DNA of 64,000 bases, from contig JAEMWC010000358.1 in the NCBI GenBank assembly GCA_016490735.1, positions 1 through 64,000 on the forward strand, read 5' to 3'. Below are positions 15,322-26,600 of this stretch, in pieces (position 1 is the stretch's first letter; every line of letters starts with the position of its first letter). Source of the stretch: Pachyseris speciosa (lineage: Eukaryota; Cnidaria; Anthozoa; Scleractinia; Pachyseridae). Below the pieces are notes generated by a model, which saw nothing but the letters and a program-made list of their open reading frames with translations, was not told the origin of the DNA and did no database searches. A program made the position numbers and the translations under genes.

Positions 15322-15630
15322 AATAAGGGGGCCTTAGGAACGAGGACGGCAAACGCGGCGACGAAAAGGTCCGTTAGATATGTTTAACCTCAAAAATGCT
15401 GAGGAACTATCCAGGAACTAAATTACTATGAACGGCGTTAAAGTAAGGAAAAAGAATTACTAACACATTCTCGCAAAAACCTAAAATGTAGTGATTTCAT
15501 GTTGTTGTTTTGCATTGGACGGCAACTGAGAAATGTACCAATAAAATGCACGTGCAGAGTGATTGTTTTTGCTTATAAAACCTATTGTTTTGTGACATTC
15601 TCGTTGCCGTTGCCGTCCTCGTTTCTTAGG
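15322..15630. mobile_element. MITE, ACCTTAAGCAACGA family, diverged copy
   Basis: The termini (GGCCTTAGGAACGAGGACGG and its complement near 15612-15630) and much of the interior match the copy at 16035-16408. Its tips are worn. Confidence 0.7.
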
Positions 15631-16034
15631 TTGTTTACCATTTACCACAAATTCCCGGAAATCCAGGTCGGAATGTAAATGGTTAACGTTTTTCTGGTTC
15701 GTCCCACTGGAAAATTCCCGGAACAAACGGGACTTCTGAAAAGGTAGTCCTGTTTTCCCGGCTGGGACGTTCCCGATGGAAATAGAAGTTTCTATGTTTT
15801 GTACTAGTTTCAGTCCTCTTGGCTTTTGGCCGAGCGTAATCTATCCAATCAGTGAGCGCGACGTAAAATCCGGAAATTTTAGGCAAATGGCAAACAAAAC
15901 GTACCGTTCCCTGCAAACGAAAATTCCCAACCGAAATTTCCGGAATTTTTTTTCTAAACGGGAAACAACCTTCAGTTCCCTTGATGCGAGGGACTGAAAA
16001 ACGTACGGTTGCCGGTTCTCAGTCTACAAGATTA

Positions 16035-16408
16035 AATAGGGACCTTAAGCAACGACGACGGCGACGGCAACGAAAACGTCATTTCAAAATATAGCTTCTC
16101 GCTTCTGTAACTCTTTCGCGATTATTTCAACTTGTTTAACTTAAAAAATGCTGGCGAAATGTCCAGGAACAAAATTACTATGAACGACGTCAAAGTAAGG
16201 AAAAAGAAAGAAACATTTACCGTCATGCGCTCACGTTCTCAAGAAAACATAAAAATTGGTCATTTCACGTTGTTGTTTTGCAGAGGACGGCAAAGAAATG
16301 GACCAAAAAGCAAAGCGCACGTGCACAGCGATTGTTTTTGCTCATTAAGTCTATTGTTTTGTGACGTTCTCGTTGCCGTTGCCGTCCTCGTTGCTTAAGG
16401 TCCCTATT
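16035..16408. mobile_element. MITE, ACCTTAAGCAACGA family, well-kept copy
   Basis: A 374-bp non-coding element. It begins AATAGGGACCTTAAGCAACG and ends with the exact reverse complement; complementarity extends about 38 bp. It lies in intron sequence of ACE-like copy 1. A fragment of the same family occurs at 19150-19240 in copy 2 intron 3. Confidence 0.85.
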
Positions 16409-17027
16409 GACCCCGATGGAGAATAGACCACTACATCCGGACGGAAGTTGTGATCGACAGCGTTCCCGTAACGGAATCCGATGTATAATGATCTTCGTAT
16501 GAATTCTAGTAAAACTATCCGGCAAATATAACCCCAATATGATGTAGTCTGAGTGCGATTCCTCGACCCTTTCATATTTTTGCCTGTAAATTCCCGGGCA
16601 GTCAAACTCTCAAATCAAATTCTCCAATGACTGCTTACCTTTCAGAATAACTGCACTTTCAAAGTCTTTATAATGTTTTCGAGGTCTCGTACACGGTCGC
16701 ATTTTGCAAGACAGTCGCCTCAAATTCGGCGCGGAAAAATAATTTCTTTCAATTCCGGCATGCTAATGCGCCGCGGTACAGATATTTGTACTCGCACCCT
16801 GACTTCACGATTTGCAACGAAAATTCAAGATTATTTTCTCCAGCCGTTTACAATCTGTTACGCCGGCCTCAATGATTACAGTGAGTATGACTCATGTTAC
16901 AAAGTAGATTACAAGAAACCCATGGATACGACAGAGAGAGCAATCCTAATTAACGCAGGGTGAATTTATATTCCGTCTGGATATTTTAGGCGACATTCCC
17001 GTAAAGATTGCAAATTTTTAAAATTAC

Positions 17028-17262
17028 CTTACGTCCTTGTTAATTGCGAAATACCAGGCCGAAGCGTGGCATATCACGTCTCTGTCCTTTGGTTTGGTAA
17101 AAATGGAATTCGTGTAGAAGGAAGCTGGGAGACTCTTGAGGTCAATAGATGTGAAGAAGGATTCAGCGAGCCTCACCATTCTGTCCGCAGTATAGTTCTG
17201 CTTCACCATGTTAGCCGTCACATCTAAGCTAGGTCTGTTCTTGTATGGCTCCACAAGAGAAT
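17028..17262 (-). pseudogene. truncated exon 1 of ACE-like copy 1
   Basis: Homologous to the last quarter of the copy 2 exon 1: [18 protein letters not shown] through CHASAWYFAINKDVR, followed by an intact donor (GTAAT) in the same phase as copy 2. Homology stops at about 17262, where unrelated sequence follows, so the signal peptide and about 270 codons are missing. The family motif SAWDF is SAWYF here: an aspartate next to the active-site cleft in ACE is a tyrosine. No in-frame ATG replaces the lost start. Confidence 0.85.
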
Positions 17263-17269
17263 TATTAGT

Positions 17270-17301
17270 TGACACTGGATTTAGCTGACACTGGATTTAG
17301 C
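17270..17301. repeat. 16-bp tandem duplication at the duplication junction
   Basis: TGACACTGGATTTAGC occurs twice in a row (17270-17285 and 17286-17301), exactly between the end of exon 1 homology and the start of the copy 2 3' flank. It marks the breakpoint and suggests end-joining repair. Confidence 0.85.
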
Positions 17302-17366
17302 TCGAACCACTGCGGACAGAAAGTTATAGAAATGAAATGCACAGGCAATTTGGCAAGTTTCTGTTG

Positions 17367-17372
17367 TTTATT
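17367..17372 (-). terminator. candidate polyadenylation signal AATAAA, copy 2
   Basis: TTTATT on the plus strand, about 250 bp past the copy 2 stop codon and conserved with 8863-8868 in copy 1. It lies only about 100 bp from the truncated copy 1 exon, so read-through into copy 1 would be easy. Confidence 0.5.
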
Positions 17373-17624
17373 GTGTCACGTTCCTTTTCATCTATTTAGA
17401 AAGAGACAATTACATGATGATGGGCTCCTGCATGTACAATGCGCTGGATAAACATAGAACAAGAATTAGAGCAGCGCGCGCAAGAAAGAAGACGCAAGAG
17501 AAGGGAAGATAGCTACTTCCGTCACCTCCTCGCGCGTCTCCTCCTCGCGCGTCTCCTTTCTCGCGTCCACGTAGGCGCTTTCCTCTTTTGTTCATTTTCT
17601 TTTATGTCTACTATAGCACCGAGT

Positions 17625-20600
17625 CTACCAGGAAAACGCCACTAGACTAAACAACACAGCAAACATGCTGAACAAAGCTGGAACGAGCGAAGGAACGCCA
17701 GCCGCCAGCTTAATGTCCGTCGGGTTAATGTCCTCCTCATCCCACCCCGGTGCGGCGTAACCTAACTTCGTCCGCTGGTCAACCAACCAATCACTGAGAG
17801 GCTTGAAGTAATCGACGAGAGCTCCAACATCGAGCGTTCGACTTCCGGTCAGCTTCTCAAGGGCTTGTTGCCACGGTTGGCTCTTTCCCATCGCTAGCAT
17901 CTCACTAAAATAAAGGCATTAATTAAAAAACATTAATTAAAAAATATTGTGTCATTTGGAATCAGTTAAGGTTGGTAATCCCCAATGCAGCAAGCTAGAG
18001 CTTACCGTAAAAGCTCTATTAAGCCCCCTGTATCTATTAGCACTCTGTTTGCTGATCTGTATTGAATACTAAAGTTTCGCTGCAGTTGTTTGAGTTTTGT
18101 GCAAAAACTATTTTAAGACGAAAATGGGGTGTTAAAGATCTGAAATAAGCCCCCCGTTAATGAGGCCTGAAACTAAATAAGCACCCGGGGGTTCATAGAG
18201 CTTTTACCTTCTACAGTATTGCGGGAAAATCTTCGTACGTTATGCATCTGTCAATGTAAAAACAGCGGGAAGGGTGGGGTAGGGGAGCGAGCAGGAAGGG
18301 TGGGGAGATTGGGGTGTGGAGGGGAGAGGGGGGGAGTCTAAAGGGTGGGGAAAAATTCTTGTTAAAATCCCTGCTCGCGGGCAAATCTAACTGAAGAAGA
18401 AGGTGAACTATCAAAAGCCTTAACCACGGCCAACAATGACAATCCTATTCCCGCACTTCACCTAGCCTACTAGATTCCTTTTTATGACCTCACCCGATCT
18501 TCCTTCCTGCTGCCTTGGAATTGTAAATTGAACAGGTGTGCAGAGGTCCTTTGTGTCCCGCCGCCGTGCAAGCTGCTTTGTGGAACTGGAACTGCAATAC
18601 AAAGCTCATGAAGTACCTAGGATGAAAGAGGAATAGTTCAGTTACGTTGCTACAACGAGAAGAAGTCCATTTTGACTAGCACGAGTAAAATCACTCAGCA
18701 TTTTCCAAATTATTTTGAGGGGGATAGTGAGATGTTAAATTTCGTATATTTTTCCTCATCTGGCATGAAATAGTGGTATATTCCACTTTATTACTTGTGG
18801 CAATATTCAAATGTGGTTATAGCGCGCTCAATATTTGTCATGCGTGCTCAACAGATATCCTGCGATATACGTAATTTTATGTGTCGCGGAGAAAAAAGGG
18901 CGATTTTTTCAGCTATTTTTGCAGTAAACACAGAAAATTGTACTTTGTCATTAATGTGTTGAATAATAAAACAATTATCCTGCTCAATCTTGCAGAATAT
19001 CGCCTGATTTTAGCCAACTCGGCCTCGTCAGCTAAGTAATTGTTAAATAGAGTTAAACCAGGAGCCCATTACCAGGAGCGTACAACTCCCATGCTATGTC
19101 ACAGCATTTTCACAGACCGATCTATTTTTAGACTATCTTTTTCCGCTAAAATGGGCAACGAGGACGGCATTGGCAACGAGAGCGCCACAAAATAATAGGT
19201 TTAAGGAGCGAAAACAAAGGCTCTGTACGTGAAGATACTTTTGGAACGTGCAGCGACTTTTAATTAGTCATCGGGACCCTAGTGGGTGTTTATATTGGCG
19301 GGAAATTCAATCTAAAAATAAATTGGTCTGTGCAACGCCGTGACAGGAATATGGGGCAGTTGTACGCTGCTGGTGATGGGCTCCTGATTAAACCCAGGAC
19401 GACGTCAAAGACTATTAGCAGAACCATAACCGATAGATTTTATGGTTGGTGCACAAGTTTAACGGTTCAATGGATAAGGAGGAGATGGAAGGGTGAATTT
19501 GAAAAAAAATGTAAAAAGAAAATTGGGTGTTGGGGTAGGAGAGGAGTTGCCCGGGGAGGAGGGCGCTTCATGGTGACTGGGGGAGGGGGTGGGGAGTGGT
19601 TGAAGGAAGTGTGAAAGGAGTTGTCCGGGGATTTCAAAATTTCGAATTGACTGGTGCTCAACAGTATTGAAGTTTGTACCGTTTGTACCTGATGTATGGT
19701 GTATTGGCAGGAATATGATACTTGCACCCAGGATCAAAGTGATCCTCGGACCGCTCCACGGGGGGTTTAATTCCCTGGTACTTGGTCCTTAGCCTCCACC
19801 ATTCAGTATTGTAATTCTCCTCAGTAATGTCTCCTTTAAAGACCTTCCAACGCCACTGGTCGATTAGAAATCCGAACGGTAGAAACGCGATCTTGCGCAA
19901 GGCCATCTTCATCAAGGCATTTATGTCAGATTCTAAAGGAAAGAGAACAAAGGTTTCGAAACTAAGACTCGGAGTTCTTTTCTCTTTTTCCTTCTTTGTT
20001 TAACTTTGTCTGGGCAAAAAACTTAGGCTACGAGAAGTCAACCCCATATTTTCCTTAGGCATTGTAAAGAGAAAAAAATACGCGAACCAGCGCCAAAGTC
20101 ACCTCTCACAAGGAGACACGACGCGCGGTGAAAAGTCGCGTATCCCCGCAGGAGGCAATTTTCCCTCGAGAATCCTTAAATAACATGAGGCTACTCGAGG
20201 CCTCACAAAAACTACCCATTGTTCATCGTCCGAAATATCGATGCATGTCGCGGGAAATTGGGCACGAGGTCAATCAACTCGTTCGCGGGAGTCGCGAGAG
20301 GTAATGGATTTTCATCCCCTACTTGTCATTTTCCTCGGCAGAACCTGTGCGCGGTAGACATTTGTTGAGATAAGGGTTACCATACACAGGCTACCCAAAC
20401 TCTTTCTTACCGGCGTCATTACTGAAATCCTCCAACAAGCCAATGTTTTTCAAGTGCTGAGGTGTATCAACCGATAGTGACAGTGTGTCTCCTACGGCCT
20501 CGTGGAATCCTGGGTTGGCGCCAGTGCGGTACTCATGTGGCAGGTCCCAGTACTGTAGGTAATACTGAATATGGCCCAACTCGTGGTGAGTGGTTACCAA

Positions 20601-23600
20601 GTCGTTGTGGTTGATGTCGGTACATTGTTTGATTCTAAGAATGAGAATAGCAACACTTAACAACAAGCAGTTTCAAAGTGGTCGAGGTAGTCAATATCTC
20701 CTAGATAGAGCAGTTTTCAATACACTATTTTGCTAATGATCAGTTCCTGGTGAATTGTGGGTAGATCCAGTCCTTTGTGGGGGCAAACGGCCATCTTAGG
20801 ACTTAATTTGAAAATGCAATTTTGACCGTTTGCCCCCACAAAGGACTGAATCTACCCACAATTCACCAGGAACTGATGATGAGCAAAATGGTGTATGGGT
20901 GGATTCTAAGTTATCAACTATCTTTTGTAATACAAATGAGGTCTCTCGCCTTCTGAGAAACCTTAATCCACATAAGTCCCCGAGGCCTGACCACCTCCCG
21001 CCGCGTGTATTGAAAGAATGCGCGATTGAAATCGCTGCGGCCTTTTGTTCACTCCTAAACAGATCGTTTTCTACTGGTGAAGTTCCGTACGCCTGGAAGA
21101 TAGCTGATATTGTTCCGGTCCACAAGAAGGGTAGAAAGGATTACAGAGAAAACTATCGTCAAATCTCGCTCACCTCCATTGCATGTAAAGTTAGCGAGAA
21201 GATTGTTAAAGATCGTGTAGTTAACTTCTGGCAAGCCCTAAATGTCTTCAACCCAAACCAATTCGGCTTCCTGGAAGGAAAATCAACTCTAACTCAGTTG
21301 CTGCGTTGCTTTGATGACTGGGCATCTTCACGAAATAAATCAAGACCCACCGATGCTATATTTTTAGATTTCTCAAAAGCGTTTGACTCTGTGCCTCACG
21401 AACGGCTGTTGCTCAAATTAAAATGTCACGGGATCGACGGCTCATTACTAAGTTGGCTTAGAAGCTTTTTGACTGACCGTAAACAACGAGTTGTTGTTCG
21501 AGGCACCCACTCGTCCTGGTCTTGTGTAACGTCGGGGGTTCCCCAAGGTACGATCTTGGGCCCAATTCTATTTCTAATTTATGTCAATGACATATCATCT
21601 AAGATCTCTTCGACATTAAGGATGTTTGCTGATGACACCAAAGTATACAGAGAACTGTCAAATATAGCAAGGGACAGTGAAGCCCTACAACTTGATGTCA
21701 ACCAGCTACTATCCTGGGCATCTAAATGGCAATTACGCTTCAATCCCGATAAGTGTGAAGTTTTACGTATAACACACAAACGTGACCTCTCCCTCCCTAC
21801 ATACTCGTTGCGTACGAGCCTTAAAAACGTAAAGTGCGTCAAGGATTTGGGCATTATGGTTTCTTCGGATTTATCCTGGAGCGAACAGGTCAACGTGACT
21901 GTTAATAAGGCTAACAAATTATTGGGTTTGGTTCACAGAACAGTGGGCTCGTCGAATCCCGGTGCGTTCTCTACGTTATACTGCCTTTAAATCTCTTGTG
22001 CGTCCGGTTCTAGAATATGCTGCTCCGGTCTGGAATCCATATTTGGTTAAAGATGTGCTAGCCAGCAAAGTGTAATCCATATAAATACTCTTTTCCTATC
22101 CGAATCGTACGGCACTGGAATAGCCTACCAGGTTCTGTTGTTGAGGCTGGGAGCCTGAGTCGTTTTAAGAGTGCGCTGAAGTGCTTTCTAAACATCTGAA
22201 TATCTATTATTTATTGTTATTATTGATCATTAGTTATCTAATTTATCTCTTGTAAATAGTTCTTAAAGGATTTACATTGTACATAGTTTATATCTGATTT
22301 TTTTTTATCTCTTTATTTAGGGAAACATTATAGGGTCAACCTCTAGTTTTCCTTTTCAAGATGTTTTATAATTTTTAGCTCCCCCATCTTGAATAAATAC
22401 GTTATGTTACGTTATGTTATGAGTGTCGTAAAACCAAAACCAATGCAATTACTCTGACCAATCACAACAGATGCACACTGTGCAATGAGCCAATCAGAAT
22501 TCAAAGCAATTACACGTAGCCGGTGCAAAGCTTGTCATTAGTTGAGAAACTGCGCGAGTTTTGCTGGCCAATCACAGAGCGCAGTAATTTAATTGCAGTT
22601 TTCTACGTATTTGTGGCTTGTTTAGAAAATAAATATGCAAATCACTCCATTGTAAAGACAGCTCTCGTTTGCTTACAGCATGTCTAGACAAACACATTGT
22701 GGCTAAGGGAGTTGCGGTAAAAGGATCGGATCCTTTGTGTACATGAAAATGATCCAACGCACTTGAGGAGAATTGAAACGGGATCATCTCGAGATCAAGA
22801 TTACTAATCGACGGCGGCGCGCACTTATACCTGGGAATTTGTCTTCAACTTTTCAGAAACAGATTTTTCTGACGCACATGTCGTTTTCTGTCTGTGCGAA
22901 AAGCTAAATTATGTATATCACTAAACAAAAGAAATTTGTTTCGAGCCGTCGAAGCTTTCTTTATGTTTGGTTGGGTTCTGGGGTGGGTGGGACCACAAAA
23001 GAAAAAGAGAACGCTTGATCACAGGTCAGACAAAGCCCCATAGTCGCATTATATATCATTAAACAACAGAAATCTGTTTTGATCTTTGTTATGAATTTTC
23101 ACTGTGGTAGCAAAAAACGAAAATCTTAAACAAGCCGACAGAGTGGAACTAATTGATTGTTAACACAAGATCAGAGGTCACGCATCTGTATTCATGGCAA
23201 GAAAGAAAGATCATGAGATTTTTTTTAAACAAACAGTTACTCATTTGCAAAAGAAAACAAGATTATCGTTTCCAAACAAAAGGACGCGGTTTCCAAACTG
23301 TTTTTAGTGAGTAAAATAAATATTTTATCACAGGAAGTCTAGTCGAGCTAGCTGTTTGCTGTTTTAACCAATCATGAAAACTGAACTTTTTAAAGCCGTT
23401 TAGTACTGATTGCGGCGAAATAGCCTTTTAAGGAGAAAGCTAGTTGTTTTTATCTTTAAAAACGGGATAAATTGTAAATCATAATGATGCAAATTTACGA
23501 TGCGCAACGCGCCGTCAAGCACTCATTCACACACTAGACCGAGCAGTTTGCAACTTGGACAGTTGGCATATGGACATATAGTTTAGTCCGGGGCCCTGAA

Positions 23601-26600
23601 GTTTCGTCAAGGCTGGTCTGATTGAAAGCGAGCTCAAGTTCGAGTCCGCTGAATTATCGTTAACCTTTTTCTGGTTTTGACTAAGAACAACGAGGTTAAA
23701 AAAGACTACAAGCAATATCTTTCTTTTCCTATTAAAGTTCAGTAGCGCTTACTGGATCTTAAGAGCGGCGAGGAGCAATTTCCATGATTTTACTGGCCAT
23801 TGTCTGCATTAGCTCGAGTGAGCTAAGGAAAAAAGGACGACTGCTCTCAGTGTAAATTGAAAATAATGACACACTTATGGAGAATCGACCACTCCAGCGC
23901 CGACAGAATCACGACAGCGTTCTTAACGGAATCCGATCTGTAATGATTTCCTTATGAACTCTGGCTGAAACTAGCGGCTGGCGGAGATATCGCCAATATG
24001 ACCAGTTGTCTCTGAGGGCCATTTCTCGACTCTTTCATATTTTTTGCCTGTAAATTCCCAGGCAGTCAAACTCTCCGACGCGCCACGAATGCCCACTTTT
24101 CACCATGCCTACTCTTCCAAAGTCGTTATAGTGCATTTCGACTGAGGTCTTACGGTCGTCCTTTATCAGACAGCCCTCTCACATTCACGCACGCGGCAAA
24201 CATTTCCGGCAATTAGTTGGTAACCGATTCTATAGAAAAAACGAAAATTCGAGATTATTTTCTCCGGCCTGTTACACCCTGATTAATTAGAGTAAGTACT
24301 ACTAATATTAACTAGACTAGTAGTAATCGTAGATTAGAAAGTACGTTCGAGTATTAGTAGGTTTGGTATGTTAACCCTAAAACCACCATATGGGGGGCCA
24401 TGTGGTCCAAGATGATCTTTGAACACTAAAAGCACATTAACAGCATCTTGGAAAGCCTAAAAAATATCAACTTTGACTAACACAATATTAAAAGATAGTT
24501 TCTGAAAATAGTTGTAGCAGCAACGAACAAATTATTGTAGAAATCGGCAATTGTTTGAGCTTTATCCAGACAGTAATCCCCAGAAATTCCTTCAGCTCCT
24601 CAGGACTTGTTCCGACCCAATGGCATATTTGTTTGTTACTCGGGCTGCGCGCGTCTCGCGCGTCGCCCGGGTCTAAGATTACCGACGGTTATTCTTTTTC
24701 GTCGTCGAGTATCATCCACAAAGTGCACTTCCGGCGTTTCTGCGCAAGCGCTAACTATTTTTAACAGAGTGATGCCTGTTGTCACGTATCGGAAAATGTA
24801 GATTCATCTTGTGTCTTTTGAAGTCTGGACAAACAATATCTAACAAACAATAATAATATGTCTATGCGAATGATTGCAAGTTCAACGGCGAGAAGAAAGT
24901 TTTTAACATGAGTAAACTTAACGGCAGATGGACTGCCGTCTTTCCTCGTGTCTGCTTCAGTAGACTGCGAGTAGTCTCTAATTTTGGCGACGAATTGTGG
25001 GGGCACGTGCGCGCGCGAAGTTGCGAGGAGACGCGACGCGAGGGGAGCGCCAAAAATTAGAGACTACAGGCAAAGGGAATTTGACCTTTCACGGCCGAGT
25101 GATTCGGAAGTGTAAATCTCATATCAACAGCAAGAATGATGCCTGTTGTCACGTATCGGAAAACGTCGATTCACCTTGTGTCTTTGAAGTCTGAACAACT
25201 AATATGTTAAGAGAAGTGTCTATACGAATGTTTGCAAGTTCAACAGCAAGAAGAAAGCTTTTAACATGACCAAAATTTAACTCCAGATGGATTGCCGCCG
25301 TGTTCCCCGTATCGGGTGTCTGGAGAACTCAGACCTAGAAAACTCAGACACCCCCCCCCCCCCCCCCCCCCCAATCTGGAAAACTCAGACCCCCTCAAAA
25401 CTATACAAGTCAAATAAACGTGGACAAAATAAATTATCGCCGTTCAGTGCGCTGAAATGTTACACCCTCTATTTATCGCAGATAACAAACACTTCACGTT
25501 ATCATAATCGGCTCCGGAGCACGAGACCTAGAAAACTCAGACCCCCCTCAAAACCATACAGTTTATTAGATTATAATAACTTGTACATTTTCTTGATTAT
25601 AACAGGAAAAAACTCAGACCAGAAACTGGAAAACTCAGACCCCCTCATAACTATACACATTTTCAAAGTGAAATAAACGTGGGCAAAATGAATTATCGCC
25701 GTTCATGAGGGGTCTAAGTTTTCCAGATTGGGGGGGTCTGAGTTTTCTAGGTCTTGTGCTTCGGAGCCGATTATAATAACATGAGACGACAAAGGAGAAG
25801 TGTTTGTAAACAGTTTCACTCTGCTAATTAATTTTCTACTCACATTTCACCGAGACATACTCCATTAACGTTTATGCGAAAAAATCCTACATCGTTCGAT
25901 AAGCGTTTCCTTTCTCAAACAATTATCCATCGAAGCGAAAACAAGTGTGCTTAGTTTTTTTTTGGAATCAATACACTATTTTTATCACCTTGCAAAACGA
26001 TAAACCTCTGTGGCCAAAAGGTCACTGTTCTTGCCTGTGACGCAGCTAACCCAGATTCGATGTCTTTTAGTGGTATATATCACGGGCTTTATTTTTCTGT
26101 TTCTCTTTTTCTTGTTCTTTTAGAAATATTTTTTACAAGTGTGATAATTATTGTTCTCAATGGTTGAGCTATATTTTAGAGGAATATATGTTGATAGGAG
26201 TCTAAAGAAATGACTCCAACACAAGCTAAACACAATGCGTCCGATGTAAGAAAGACAGACTTCCCTCTATTCTTTTGTTTAGCGCTAAGTTAGGGATACA
26301 ATACTGTTTTTTGCAAGCCCGAGTTTAGGCTAATTGTAGCCTCTTGTTTCAGTGACGAAATCGAAATGACCGATCCGTGGTGTAAAAAGGTGTACAAAAT
26401 ATTTTTCAGACACTTGTTTATCCTGATATAACAAATTTCAGTCGAGGTCGTTTCTTGAGGGGTAAGGTGGCAGATCATCCACTTCAATCGCCAATCCTCG
26501 CCACAAAGAACCTTCCCTGCTAGCAGAGGTCTCTGGCAGAACCCCAATTTCATCGTGTTCAACAACTCAATCAAACAGGTCTTGTTTTCGAAACATTTCG

